Shown here: positions 35,274 through 44,091 of the stretch, one piece after another
Layout of the letters: the number at the start of each line of letters is the position of its first letter
Numbering within the stretch: position 1 is the first letter of the stretch
Source: Armatimonas rosea
GTDB lineage: Bacteria; Armatimonadota; Armatimonadia; Armatimonadales; Armatimonadaceae
Direction: 5' to 3'
Assembly: GCF_014202505.1 (NCBI RefSeq)
Contig: NZ_JACHGW010000001.1
Span: 1-64,000, forward strand
DNA length: 64,000 bases
Position numbers and translations under genes: made by a program
The notes under the pieces: generated by a model
The model's database searches: none
What the model saw: the letters and a program-made list of their open reading frames with translations, nothing else
What the model was told of the DNA's origin: nothing

Positions 35274-36182
35274 ATGTCTGTCCCCCACCCCGCTGAACAG
35301 GGGATGCGCTCGACGCTGATCGGAATTGGAGTCAATATCTTCCTGGCCATCGGGAAGATGCTTGCGGGGATCTTTGGGCACTCCTACGCTCTGATCGCCG
35401 ATGCCATTGAGTCCGGCCTCGATGTGCTCTCGTCGATCCTGGTCTACTTCGGCCTGAAGGTCTCGACCCTCCCTGCGGATGAGAACCACCCGCAGGGGCA
35501 TGGGAAGGCCGAGCCGCTGGCCGCCGTGGTAGTGGCGATCTTCTTGTTTGTCGCGGCCTTTGGGATCGCCTACGAGAGTATCGAGCGCATCCGCACTCCC
35601 CACCGCATGCCCGCTCCCTGGACCCTGATCGTGCTGCTGGGGGTGGTTGCGATCAAGGAGGCGCTGGTGCGCTTCTCCCTCAAGGTCGGGGAGGAGACGG
35701 GCAGCAACGCGGTCAAGGCCGATGCGCTCCACCAGCGCTCCGACACGATCACGAGCATCTCCGCCTTTGTGGGAATCACGGTCGCCCTGGTGGGCAGCCG
35801 CCTCCACCCCGATCCCCGCTGGCCTAGCGCCGATGACTGGGCCGCCCTCATGGCGTCTTTGGTGATCTTCCACAACGGGATCGGTGTCCTGCGGGGCGCC
35901 CTCTTTGAGCTCACCGATGCCCACCCCGACCCCGCGCTGGAGGCCGAGGTCCGCCGGGTCGCGCTGACGGTTGAGGGAGTGGAGAACCTGCACAAGTGCT
36001 TTATCCGCAAGATGGGCTTTGACTACTATGTCGAGATCGATGTGCGGGTAGACGGCGAGCTGTCGGTCTTTCACGGCCATGAGATCGCCCACGAGGTGCA
36101 GGATGCTGTCCGCGCCCAGATCACCGATAAGCGCTTCGCCCGTGTTCTGGTGCACATCGAGCCAGCACTGCCGAAGGAGTGA
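35274..36182 (+). CDS. Cation diffusion facilitator (CDF) metal exporter
   Basis: The 302-residue protein has six membrane helices (about 12-200) and a cytoplasmic C-terminal domain (about 205-300) with the HGHEIAHEVQDAV metal-binding motif. It should export a divalent metal in exchange for protons. In helix 2 the site A motif reads ExxxD (IESGLD), where most relatives have HxxxD or DxxxD, while helix 5 keeps HxxxD (HQRSD). That may shift metal choice. The start at 35274 is preferred: TACAAT (35261-35266) lies 7 nt upstream and overlaps the alternative ATG. Confidence 0.9.
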   Translation: MSVPHPAEQGMRSTLIGIGVNIFLAIGKMLAGIFGHSYALIADAIESGLDVLSSILVYFGLKVSTLPADENHPQGHGKAEPLAAVVVAIFLFVAAFGIAYESIERIRTPHRMPAPWTLIVLLGVVAIKEALVRFSLKVGEETGSNAVKADALHQRSDTITSISAFVGITVALVGSRLHPDPRWPSADDWAALMASLVIFHNGIGVLRGALFELTDAHPDPALEAEVRRVALTVEGVENLHKCFIRKMGFDYYVEIDVRVDGELSVFHGHEIAHEVQDAVRAQITDKRFARVLVHIEPALPKE

Positions 36183-36332
36183 CATCCCCCCGCCGCTTAG
36201 ACGGCGACCCCCTTCGCCTGAAACCCGCGTTCCGCGGGGCGAAGGGGATTAAGGAAGCCCCCCAACCCCCTTCGCAGCGACGAAGGAGCGAAAAGGCGAA
36301 GGGGGTCGCGAGCGGTGCGAGCGGGGGGATGT
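36182..36332. repeat. Palindromic repeat, family B copy 1
   Basis: This 151-base element starts on the last base of the CDF stop codon. It has 12-bp outer arms (36182-36193 and 36321-36332) and a perfect 16-bp inner pair (36204-36219 and 36294-36309), and each half forms its own CCCCTTCGC/GCGAAGGGG hairpin. It shares GCCGCT[T/G]AGACGGC and the loop motif GCTCCTTCGTCGC with the element at 62053-62378. Confidence 0.85.
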
Positions 36333-36366
36333 AGGAATCTGCGCCCTCGCTGGACAACCTAGTGCC

Positions 36367-37323
36367 ATGCATATCCTTGTAACCGGTGCGGGTGGCTTTC
36401 TGGGACGGCTGCTGATCGACACCCTCCTTGCCCAGACCGACGCGACCATCACGGCACTCGATGTCGTGCCTCTCTCCTTTGCCAGCGAGCGCGTGACCGC
36501 GTTTGTCGGAGATCTCTCTGATGCTGCCTGGCTGGCGGCGACTCTGGCGCAGGTGGCACCGGTCGAGCAGGCCTACCACCTCGCGGCCGTGGTCTCGGGC
36601 TCGGCGGAGGCGGACTTCGACCTGGGCTACCGCGCCAACCTAGAGGGGACGCGCAATATTCTGGAGGCTCTGCGCCGCCAGAGCGCCAGCGGCGGCCCCG
36701 TTGCCCGGCTGGTGTTCACGTCGAGCGTCGCGGTCTTTGGCGGCAACCTCCCCGAGGTCGTCACCGATGGCACGGTCGCCGCGCCGCAGGGCTCCTACGG
36801 GGTGCAGAAGCTCATGAGCGAGTATCTGATCGGGGACTACACCCGCAAGGGGTATGTCGATGGCCGCGCCGTGCGCCTCCCGACCGTGAGTGTCCGCCCC
36901 GGTAAGCCCAACGCGGCGCTCTCCAGCTTCGCCAGTGGGATCATCCGCGAGCCGCTCCAGGGAAAGGTCTCCGAGCTCCCCGTCACGCGCGACACCGCGG
37001 TCTGGATTCTCTCCCCGGACTCGGCGGTCGCGGCGCTACGCCACACGCTCACCCTTGATCATGAGGTCTTTCACGGCGGAGTCTACGGCCCCGCGGTCAA
37101 CCTGCCCGGCCTGTGCGTGAGTGTCTCACAGATGCTAGACTCGCTGCTCGAAGTGGGCGGCCCGGAGGCGCTCGCGCTGGTGAAAGATGTCCCCGACCCG
37201 CGCGTGACCAAGCTGGTCGCCACCTGGCCCACCAAGTTCGCCCCCGAGCGCGCCCTCGCGCTAGGCTACCGCGCCGACAACGACTTCACCCAGATCGTCC
37301 GCACCTTCGCCGCGCGCCTCTAA
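36367..37323 (+). CDS. NAD-dependent SDR, D-erythronate dehydrogenase-like
   Basis: The 318-residue extended short-chain dehydrogenase has the cofactor motif VTGAGGFLG, HLAAVVSGSAEADFDLGYR, the catalytic Ser region VFTSSVAVFGG and the Tyr/Lys pair YGVQK. It also has DGRAVRLPTVSVRPGKPNAA and FASGIIREPLQG, which I associate with DenD, the enzyme that oxidises D-erythronate to 2-oxo-tetronate. The partner DenABC-type genes are not beside it, so the substrate assignment rests on motif likeness only. The next gene starts 7 bases downstream. Confidence 0.78.
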   Translation: MHILVTGAGGFLGRLLIDTLLAQTDATITALDVVPLSFASERVTAFVGDLSDAAWLAATLAQVAPVEQAYHLAAVVSGSAEADFDLGYRANLEGTRNILEALRRQSASGGPVARLVFTSSVAVFGGNLPEVVTDGTVAAPQGSYGVQKLMSEYLIGDYTRKGYVDGRAVRLPTVSVRPGKPNAALSSFASGIIREPLQGKVSELPVTRDTAVWILSPDSAVAALRHTLTLDHEVFHGGVYGPAVNLPGLCVSVSQMLDSLLEVGGPEALALVKDVPDPRVTKLVATWPTKFAPERALALGYRADNDFTQIVRTFAARL

Positions 37324-37330
37324 GCCCCCC

Positions 37331-38587
37331 ATGCAAACCCAGAGCCAGCAAGAAAAAGAGACACCTACCGTCCAGCTTCGGGCGGGAAAGTATATCGCCC
37401 AAATGGGACGTATCCTCTTTTTCTTCTGGCTCCTCATGTTGCTGACCTCCCAGTTCCCAAAGACCGAAATCCCGGTCGAAATTATTCTACTCTTCACCCT
37501 TGTCATGCTTCCCCCTGCGCTGGCATTTGCTCTCTGGGAGGCGCGCGCGCGGCTCGTGGCCGACGACGACGGTCTGCGCTGGCGGCACTTTGGGCGCTGG
37601 CACGCGGCGCGCTGGGACGAGATCGACGACTATTTCTTCCAGGCAAGCGAGCGCGGCGCACGCACGACCAACTGCCTGCGTTTTCGCGACGGGCGCAAGC
37701 TAGACCTCTCGTTTACCCTCTGGGGCGACCAGACTGAGTTTCTGGAGCTTGTCACGCAGAAGGCGACTCAGGCAAAATCATCCGGGTGGCTGCTTCGGGG
37801 CAAAGAAGGGACGATCACGGGGCGGCATGTCTTTAGCTACAAAAGCCCCAAGCGCACCGAGCGCTTCGAGGCCGATGAGCAGGGCGTGCGCTACTTCGAC
37901 GGTCACACGCTCCACGAGGCGGCTTGGAGCGAGGTCCTCGCCCTCCACGATCCCCAGCTCATCTTCCAGCGCAATGTCCTCACCCTCGACACCCGCGACT
38001 GGAGCGCCTCGTTTTCGTCGGCGCTGAAAGACCACAATCTGCTGCGCGCCATGATCCGCCAGTACGCCCCCCAGATATCCATGGGCCGCCTACGAACACC
38101 CCCTCGCGAGCTTCTGATCCCCACCGAGCGCGACAACGGCAAGCGCACCTTCCACTACCAAACAAGATTCTACCGAAGCATGCTTGCACTTCCTTTGCTT
38201 ACCGGAATTTCTTCCCTGGCCATGGGTATCTGGCTTGCCCTCTTCAGCCATCGCTACGGCCTGGAAGACATGGATAAGGTCTGCGTTGTCCTCAGTGGCT
38301 TTGGTCTTTTGTGCCTGGCTATCTGGATTATCGAGCTACGCCGCTTCAAGATCGAGCGGATTATCGTGGACCGCGAGTCGGTGACGTGGATTCATCTGCT
38401 AGGGGAGCGGCGGGTGTTCTTCGAGGAGATTCAAGCGATTGAAATAAGCCGGGAGAGCGACACGCTAGTGACCCGCTCCGGCGAGCGCCCGATCCGCTGG
38501 CGGCACTCCCTCGCCAATGTCGCCGAGCTACGCGACGAGATCAACCAGCACCTTTCCGCCAAAAACAACGAAGATTCGGTGGCCTGA
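37331..38587 (+). CDS. Four-helix membrane protein with duplicated PH-like domains, unknown
   Basis: The 418-residue protein has two membrane helices near the N-terminus (about 26-42 and 50-68), a soluble beta-rich part (about 70-255), two more helices (about 280-340) and another beta-rich part (340-405). Each soluble part reads like the bacterial PH-type domain that follows paired helices (LVADDDGLRWRHFGRWHAARWDEI; IIVDRESVTWIHLLGERRVFFEEI), so the protein looks duplicated. The function is unknown. The stop codon TGA lies inside a palindromic repeat (38581-38702). Confidence 0.6.
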   Translation: MQTQSQQEKETPTVQLRAGKYIAQMGRILFFFWLLMLLTSQFPKTEIPVEIILLFTLVMLPPALAFALWEARARLVADDDGLRWRHFGRWHAARWDEIDDYFFQASERGARTTNCLRFRDGRKLDLSFTLWGDQTEFLELVTQKATQAKSSGWLLRGKEGTITGRHVFSYKSPKRTERFEADEQGVRYFDGHTLHEAAWSEVLALHDPQLIFQRNVLTLDTRDWSASFSSALKDHNLLRAMIRQYAPQISMGRLRTPPRELLIPTERDNGKRTFHYQTRFYRSMLALPLLTGISSLAMGIWLALFSHRYGLEDMDKVCVVLSGFGLLCLAIWIIELRRFKIERIIVDRESVTWIHLLGERRVFFEEIQAIEISRESDTLVTRSGERPIRWRHSLANVAELRDEINQHLSAKNNEDSVA

Positions 38588-38702
38588 AAGGCCACATCTG
38601 GGCCGCGCTCTGCGCGAAGCGGCCCGGGGCCGCGCCGATTCGGCTTCTCTGCGGGCTCGGCCCGCTTCGCGCTTGCGCGGCTGAGGCGGGGACTTTCAGG
38701 CC
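38581..38702. repeat. Palindromic repeat, family A copy 2
   Basis: This 122-base element has arms GGCCTGAAAG (38581-38590) and CTTTCAGGCC (38693-38702) around inner GC-rich inverted repeats. The right half matches the element at 16980-17102 at almost every base over about 50 bases. It supplies the stop codon TGA of the upstream gene (38585-38587) and ends 15 bases before the convergent gene's stop. Confidence 0.85.
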
Positions 38703-38716
38703 CCGGCTTAGAGCGA

Positions 38717-40966
38717 TTATTTCTTGAACTTCACCGTCGCGGTGCTGGAGTCCTTGCCCCCCGTGCCCGTGGCGGTGACCTCGGCGGTGAAGAGCAGGCT
38801 GGTCAGCTCCTTGGGGACGCGGAGCACGATGGGCTGGGTGGACCAGCGGCCGGTGGCATCGGACTTGGCGGTCACCTCCCCGACCAGCCCGGAGGCCGTG
38901 AGGATGCTGGCACGCTTGCCGGTGTAGCGGACGGTCACCTTAATCGTGGCATTGGGCAGGCTGCGCCCCGAGAGCACGACACTCCCCCCGACACTGGCAC
39001 CGTCTTGCGGCTGGTCGATAATCGGAATCTCCGGTGGCCCCGCCGTGACCGTGATGGCATTGCTCGCCTTCTGGGTGGCGGTGCGCCCACGGGAGTCGGT
39101 CACGGTCACGCTCAGCGGCGCGGCGACCAGAACATCCTGCTTCTGCACCGTGTAGCTCCCTACGTAGACCCCCGGCGAGTCCTCTTTGAGCGGCTGGTCC
39201 TTCACCTTCGCCCCCAGCGTAAAGGTCGCCTTCGAGCCCGGCGCACCCACGGCCTTGATCGTCAGGACATCGCCAAAGTTCAGCGGGCGGTCCGCGGGCA
39301 GCGCGACAACCGAGCTCAGCAGGGCGGTTGGGATCACCGTGAAGCGCCACTCGCGGCTGGTCTCGTTACCGGCGGCATCACGCGCCGTGAGCTTGGCGAC
39401 CACGGGGCCCTGTGGCAGGTCGGTGGGTGGCTGGTAGGTGAAGTAGGTATCGGTGAAGATCGCGCGGCCCGTGACATCCTCGCCGTTGATCGAGAGCTGC
39501 ATCTTGCGCGGGTCGATCCCGCTGCCCTGGTCGGCGTAGGTGCCGGTGAAGTTAGGACGTGCATCGGTGAGCTCGCTGCTCTCCGTGGGCGTGAGGGTTC
39601 CAATAGTCGGCCCCACCGCATCGATCACAAAGGTCTCCGCGGATGCCACGGTCGGCGACGAGAGCGAGTCGAGGGCCAGGGTCGCCAGCGCGGTGGCGTC
39701 CTTGAGCGCGACACCGGCAGGGACCGTGATATTGGCGATATAGCTCCCGGGGCTGGTCTCGACCAGGGGGAGCGCCTCCGCTCCCGCGAGTCCGGGAACC
39801 CGAAGTGTCCCCTTGGCGGCCGGGGTTCCGGTGACCGTGAAGGTGATCGTATCGCCGCCCTTGACCCACTTGGGGCTGGCGTTGTGGACCACCTTGAGCA
39901 CCTCCACCCGCGGCGTGGCGGGCTTCTCTCCCTCGATCACGCTCAGGGCCACGGCACGCTTGCTCACGGGGTTGATCCGCAGGCGCACCCGCTCGCCGGG
40001 CTTGACCTCGCTCAGGCTCGACGGGTTGCCGAGCCGCTTGATATCGGCGAGGGTCTCGACCTCGGCGGCGCTTCCCTCCGTAAAGAGCGCGATCCAGTGG
40101 TCGCCCAGCGCCTCCAGGCTCTTGAGTACCCCCACCCGCTCGTCGTAGCTCACCTCGATCAGAAACGCCCGCCCGAGGCTATCGCGCTTGATCTGAACGG
40201 CATCGCCCGTCTTGAGCGCCGCGAGCTCCTGGCGCACCTGAGGCGCATCGCCCACCTTCACCAGGACGATCACATCCGGGGAGAGGGGCAGCGACTCCGG
40301 GAGGCCCGTCGCGGGCTGGACCGTGAGCTTATCGGGCGCCATGGCGGTGAGGGTTCCCGCCACTGGCTCGGTCTTGGTGATAACGGCGGGCGTGTTGAGC
40401 TGCAAGGGCTGGGTGGGCGGCGCAGTGCCCCCTCCCGCGTTCTTGATCTCCTCGGGGGTCAGGCCCTTCACGGGGATCACAATGGGCTTCTCTTGGGCGG
40501 GTGGCGGCGGCACTTTCCCACCCCCCACTCCCGTGCTGGTCACGGGCTTGGCTCCCACCAGGAGGATCGCCACCAGCCGCGCGTTGGCGTCCCACTTCAC
40601 ATCGGCCCCAAACGCCTCGGAGATAATGCGCAGGGGGAGCATGGTGGTTCCCCCGATATTCTGCGCGGGAGTCGGCAGGCTCTTGGGCTTGCCATTGACA
40701 TAGCCCACCGACTCGCCCAGCTGCAGCGCGACGGTCGTGGTGCCGCGGGTGGCGGTGATCGTGCGGGTCTTGGGCAAGAACTGCACCGATGCCCCCAGGC
40801 TCTCAAAGACCTCGCGCAGAGGCACCAGGATACTGCCATCGGGTGCCTGGATCGGCCCTTGCTTGGGAAACGCCACCGGATTCCCGTTGACCGTCACCGA
40901 GATTCCCTGTGCCCAGGTCGCCCCACTCATCATGGCAAGGCTTGCCGCCAGAAACACCTTCTTCAT
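38717..40966 (-). CDS. Secreted protein with copper-amine-oxidase-N domain and Ig-like repeats
   Basis: The 749-residue protein has a signal peptide (to about AQG, 20), then two copper amine oxidase N-terminal-like repeats (about 22-140). These carry LVPLREVFESLGASV and MLPLRIISEAFGADVKWD, stalk-like binding modules. A Pro/Lys linker, a central beta region and several Ig/Big-type domains (about 380-749) follow. It is likely a cell-surface or periplasmic structural protein. The start at 40966 is set by TAAAAT (40979-40974), 7 nt upstream. No catalytic oxidase domain is present. Confidence 0.82.
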   Translation of the reverse strand: MKKVFLAASLAMMSGATWAQGISVTVNGNPVAFPKQGPIQAPDGSILVPLREVFESLGASVQFLPKTRTITATRGTTTVALQLGESVGYVNGKPKSLPTPAQNIGGTTMLPLRIISEAFGADVKWDANARLVAILLVGAKPVTSTGVGGGKVPPPPAQEKPIVIPVKGLTPEEIKNAGGGTAPPTQPLQLNTPAVITKTEPVAGTLTAMAPDKLTVQPATGLPESLPLSPDVIVLVKVGDAPQVRQELAALKTGDAVQIKRDSLGRAFLIEVSYDERVGVLKSLEALGDHWIALFTEGSAAEVETLADIKRLGNPSSLSEVKPGERVRLRINPVSKRAVALSVIEGEKPATPRVEVLKVVHNASPKWVKGGDTITFTVTGTPAAKGTLRVPGLAGAEALPLVETSPGSYIANITVPAGVALKDATALATLALDSLSSPTVASAETFVIDAVGPTIGTLTPTESSELTDARPNFTGTYADQGSGIDPRKMQLSINGEDVTGRAIFTDTYFTYQPPTDLPQGPVVAKLTARDAAGNETSREWRFTVIPTALLSSVVALPADRPLNFGDVLTIKAVGAPGSKATFTLGAKVKDQPLKEDSPGVYVGSYTVQKQDVLVAAPLSVTVTDSRGRTATQKASNAITVTAGPPEIPIIDQPQDGASVGGSVVLSGRSLPNATIKVTVRYTGKRASILTASGLVGEVTAKSDATGRWSTQPIVLRVPKELTSLLFTAEVTATGTGGKDSSTATVKFKK

Positions 40967-41009
40967 GCCCGGTATTTTACCAGAGCAGGGCCATAAAGTC
41001 CCCGTAGGC

Positions 41010-41519
41010 TCAGCGTCGGTCGCGCGTGACACTCACGAGGGCATAGAGCGGGGCCTTGTTCTCCCCTTTACCCAGGGGCAGAAGAAAGCTCTCGCCCGAC
41101 TTCAGCCGGTAGGTTGTCTGGACCGAGCGCCGTGTGATAGTGGGGAGCGTCCCGTTGTAGCCCGCGAGAAAGCTATGCTCCAGCTGGAAGGCAAGCCGGA
41201 TCGTCCCGTCTTTTTCCTCGGTGGGTGTCGCGGCGATACTCCAGCCCCACTGTGCCTGCCCCTTTGCCGTCTCCGTGATCGGGTACTCGAGCTGGCTAAG
41301 AATCGCGGTCTTGCCCTCGTTGCCCGCCAGCATGCTCACGCTGGGTTGCACCACGGTCTTGGCGTTGGGTAAGCGCGTGATATTCTCGAGCGTCACTTTG
41401 GTCGCCTCAGGGACCTCGAGCACTTTTGTCGTGACCGTAAAGCCGGGAAGAAGCGTGGATGGAGAAGTCGGCCCTTGAGCGAGCGTGCCCAGAGCGACAA
41501 AGACAGGAATCAGTAGCAT
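41010..41519 (-). CDS. Short exported secretin-like domain protein
   Basis: The 169-residue protein has a signal peptide (MLLIPVFVALGTLAQG) and a beta-rich body with VVQPSVSMLAGNEGKTAIL and a QTTYRLKSGESFLLPLG segment. That segment resembles the C-terminal part of type II/III secretins (QPNVLTLDGKEA-like and RRVETTVRLKDGETVVLGG-like motifs). It is far too short to form a full secretin ring. The start at 41519 has a strong AGGAGG ribosome site. It lies directly upstream of the copper-amine-oxidase-N gene on the same strand. The role is unknown. Confidence 0.6.
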   Translation of the reverse strand: MLLIPVFVALGTLAQGPTSPSTLLPGFTVTTKVLEVPEATKVTLENITRLPNAKTVVQPSVSMLAGNEGKTAILSQLEYPITETAKGQAQWGWSIAATPTEEKDGTIRLAFQLEHSFLAGYNGTLPTITRRSVQTTYRLKSGESFLLPLGKGENKAPLYALVSVTRDRR

Positions 41520-41611
41520 GACAAACCTCCTAAGCTTAGTTTCGGCACGGGACGCGCCGCTCCCTACCAAAGACACGGCAGTTTAACAGAATCCAAGGTA
41601 AATTTTAAGCC

Positions 41612-42067
41612 ATGACCCGACAGCAAAGACACTGGCAAGCCATCGAGCAGCAAAAAACCGAGGTGCTCCGTCGCCTAGAGGCGCTCACGCCCACGCAGGC
41701 ACAGCAGGGCGACTGGTCAGCGGCCCAGGTCGCCTACCACCTGATGCGCGCCGAGGAGCTGCTCCCCGCTCCCCCCGATGGTAGCTCGACCCGGCGCAAG
41801 CCTGTTTTCTACGTCGGCTGCGCCCTGCTCCGCGCCGCGGTCTCGATTCCGTCGAAGGCGCGTGAGGAGCCCCGCGGCGACCTGCCCCTCTCCGAGCTCA
41901 AGGCGCGCTGGGCCGCTAGCCGGGAGACTCTTCAGGCCACGCTCGCCACCGCCGCGCCCGGCGAGCGGGTCGCACAGCACCCTGTCTTTGGCGCGCTGGA
42001 TGCCGAGAGCTACCTGAGGATGCTGGAGGCGCACCTGACCTACCACCTGAAGCGCTGGCCCGCTTGA
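41612..42067 (+). CDS. DinB family four-helix protein
   Basis: The 151-residue protein has the DinB/YfiT layout: four long helices with metal-ligand His candidates in VAYHLMRAEELL and near the end in HLTYHLKRW. Members are metal-dependent thiol transferases (bacillithiol or similar) or have unknown roles. It has no signal peptide. It is preceded by a TAAATT element 14 bases upstream. The mqnE promoter -35 overlaps its stop codon. Confidence 0.75.
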   Translation: MTRQQRHWQAIEQQKTEVLRRLEALTPTQAQQGDWSAAQVAYHLMRAEELLPAPPDGSSTRRKPVFYVGCALLRAAVSIPSKAREEPRGDLPLSELKARWAASRETLQATLATAAPGERVAQHPVFGALDAESYLRMLEAHLTYHLKRWPA

Positions 42068-42111
42068 CAGCCCCTTCCGGCAGCGATAGAATTTGTGAAC
42101 AAGTTCACAAA
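42064..42111 (+). promoter_or_regulatory. mqnE promoter with Rex-type operator
   Basis: A perfect -35 TTGACA (42064-42069), 17-nt spacer and -10 TAGAAT (42087-42092) are followed at once by the perfect palindrome TTTGTGAAC-AA-GTTCACAAA (42092-42111), which covers the predicted start site near 42099. The core TGTGAACAAGTTCACA fits the Rex operator consensus TGTGAACNNNTTCACA known from Streptomyces. Rex represses when NADH is low, so the site predicts redox control of menaquinone synthesis. No rex gene lies in the window. Confidence 0.8.
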
Positions 42112-42124
42112 GTCAGGCAAACCA

Positions 42125-43300
42125 ATGGCAACGTCACTTTTTATGCACCAGTACCTCCAGCGTGGAGAGCTCTCCGGGATCTACGGTAAGGTCATGGAGG
42201 GCAAGCGGCTCTCCTTCGACGATGGCTTGGCGCTGTGGAAGTCCGACGACCTCACGGCTATCGGGGCGCTGGCCAATATCGTCCGCGAGAATAAGAACGG
42301 CAACGACACGTTCTATGTCCGCAACCAGCACATCAACTACACCAACCTCTGCAACAAGGGCTGCAAGTTCTGCTCGTTCTACGCCCAAAAAGACGGCCCC
42401 TCGGCCTACACGATGAGCATGGAGCAGGTACGCCAGAAGCTGGAGCGCACACGCCACCTGCCGGTCACCGAGATCCACATGGTGGCGGGGATCAACAAGA
42501 AGCTCCCCTACTCCTACTACCTTGAGCTCCTTGATACCGTCAAGGCTACCCGCCCCGAGGCGCATATCAAGGCCTTCACGATGGTCGAGCTCCTGCATAT
42601 CCAGACCCTGGCCAACAAGCCCATGACCGAGATGCTCCTCGAGCTCAAGGCACACGGCCTCTGTAGCCTGCCCGGCGGCGGCGCAGAGATCCTCACCGAC
42701 CGGGTCCACGATGCGATCTTCCCGCGCAAAGAGACCGCCGCGGAGTGGCTGGAGACCGCCAAGACCGCGCACCGGGCGGGGCTTCACACCAACGCGACCA
42801 TGCTCTACGGCCATATCGAGACCCTGGAGGAGCGCGTGATCCACACGATGAAGCTGCGCGAGGCCCAAGACGAGACCGGGGGCTTTCTGACCTTTATCCC
42901 GCTTGCCTTCTCCAGCAAGGGCACCAAGCTCTCGCATATCCCCAGCACGACCGGCTATCTGGACCTAAAGGCGATCGCGATCGGGCGGCTGATGCTGGAC
43001 AACTTCCCGCACATCAAGGCCTTCTGGATGATGATCACCCCCCCCGTGGCCCAGACCGCGCAGTGGTACGGCGCCGACGATATCGACGGCACCATTGTGG
43101 AGTACACCATCACGCACGAGATCGACGACGACAACGAGGGGCAGAACCTGAGCCAGCGCCAGCTAGTCCAGATGATTGTCGAGGCGGGCCGCGACCCGGT
43201 GGAGCGCGACCCCCTCTACAACGTGATCGAGCGCGACGATAGCCGTGCCGTGCTGGAAGACCCGCGCCGGCTTGCCCTACCGATGCTGGCGCAGAGCTAG
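42125..43300 (+). CDS. mqnE: Aminofutalosine synthase, radical SAM
   Basis: The 391-residue enzyme joins the enolpyruvyl group of 3-enolpyruvylbenzoate to adenosine from SAM, an early step of the futalosine menaquinone pathway. The radical SAM cluster motif is C76-x3-C80-x2-C83 (CNKGCKFC). The LPGGGAEIL, NATMLYGH and FIPLAF segments distinguish MqnE from MqnC. The ATG at 42125 is preferred over a GTG at 42095, since the latter lies within the operator palindrome and before the expected transcript start. The gene stands alone and overlaps the convergent gene's end by 4 bases. Confidence 0.93.
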   Translation: MATSLFMHQYLQRGELSGIYGKVMEGKRLSFDDGLALWKSDDLTAIGALANIVRENKNGNDTFYVRNQHINYTNLCNKGCKFCSFYAQKDGPSAYTMSMEQVRQKLERTRHLPVTEIHMVAGINKKLPYSYYLELLDTVKATRPEAHIKAFTMVELLHIQTLANKPMTEMLLELKAHGLCSLPGGGAEILTDRVHDAIFPRKETAAEWLETAKTAHRAGLHTNATMLYGHIETLEERVIHTMKLREAQDETGGFLTFIPLAFSSKGTKLSHIPSTTGYLDLKAIAIGRLMLDNFPHIKAFWMMITPPVAQTAQWYGADDIDGTIVEYTITHEIDDDNEGQNLSQRQLVQMIVEAGRDPVERDPLYNVIERDDSRAVLEDPRRLALPMLAQS

Positions 43301-43653
43301 CACGACTGCCTACGAAGCCGGGGGGAGCGGTAGTACTGCCCCGATAGCGCCGAGAGAATCCCCACGCGGATTGTCTTGACCGAGTCAAAAGGGCTCAAGA
43401 CAACCAGCGCGTCGCTGTCTTGAGGCACATCACTGACAATGATGTAGGCATCAAAGTCCTTGACCTCGGCGGCGGCCACTCCCTCAGGGAAGTACACCAA
43501 GAGGTCATGGGGGAACCGCCGTAGCTCCTCAAACGAGGTCTGCTCAGGGTCGACCAAGCGCACCGCCTCAAACCAAGCTAGGTTCTTGAGAACGCTTGCT
43601 GCTCCCTCGGTCAGCAAGGGAGAGCCGTAGGCGGTGGCTTGACGACCAGACAT
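43297..43653 (-). CDS. Small unknown cytosolic protein
   Basis: The 118-residue protein is of unknown family. It has alternating helices and strands (GAASVLKNLAWFEAVRLVDPEQ, then HDLLVYFPEGV, DAYIIVSDVP, DALVVLSPFD), which suggests a compact alpha/beta fold, and ends with a basic tail and a final Cys. No signal peptide is evident from the chosen start. It follows the small secreted protein gene at 43676 by 22 bases on the same strand and probably shares its transcript. Confidence 0.5.
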   Translation of the reverse strand: MSGRQATAYGSPLLTEGAASVLKNLAWFEAVRLVDPEQTSFEELRRFPHDLLVYFPEGVAAAEVKDFDAYIIVSDVPQDSDALVVLSPFDSVKTIRVGILSALSGQYYRSPRLRRQSC

Positions 43654-43675
43654 AGGAAGCCTGTTGCTCTTCCGC

Positions 43676-44020
43676 CTAGCTAGGCAAGACCACCGTGGTC
43701 GTCCCGACAACCTGCGTGCTTCCCTCGACGGTGGCGTAGACCGTCACCGGCCCCACGTAGCCGGTCGCAAACGGGACAGAGACATAGTTGCCGCCGTTTT
43801 GCACCGTGATATCCATCTCGACAACCCCCGAGGGGATACTGTGCAGATGCGCGACCCCGCTGCCCTCCACCGTGACGACACAAGGCGCGGTAGTGCCAGC
43901 AGTGACCAGTGTCGGTAAGATCACATCGGTCGGCTGAACGTTATCTCCAAGAGCGCCTAGCGCCACGATGAGTAGGCACGCTCCTGAAGCGATAATCTTG
44001 TGAAAACCTGTAACTTTCAT
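43676..44020 (-). CDS. Small secreted protein, unknown
   Basis: The 114-residue protein has a signal peptide (about 1-25, ending ALGALG) and a mature domain of beta-sandwich type (VTAGTTAPCVVTVEG, VEMDITVQNGGNYVSVPFATGYVGPVTVYATVEGS) resembling a single Ig-like module. One Cys is present in the mature part. A ribosome site GAGGA precedes the ATG. It lies between the SARP regulator (44092-47070) and the 118-residue gene, all on the minus strand. Confidence 0.6.
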   Translation of the reverse strand: MKVTGFHKIIASGACLLIVALGALGDNVQPTDVILPTLVTAGTTAPCVVTVEGSGVAHLHSIPSGVVEMDITVQNGGNYVSVPFATGYVGPVTVYATVEGSTQVVGTTTVVLPS

Positions 44021-44091
44021 CTCATTTTCCTCGGCAACGATTTCTATCTGAGTGTCATTTTCATTGACGTAATGAGAGTAACAGCTTTGCT

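Noticed and set aside
39005-40996. A 663-codon open frame on the plus strand opposite the copper-amine-oxidase-N gene
   Set aside because: It is a GC-driven shadow, rich in Arg/Gly/His with no family features, while the opposite strand has a signal peptide, domains and a promoter.
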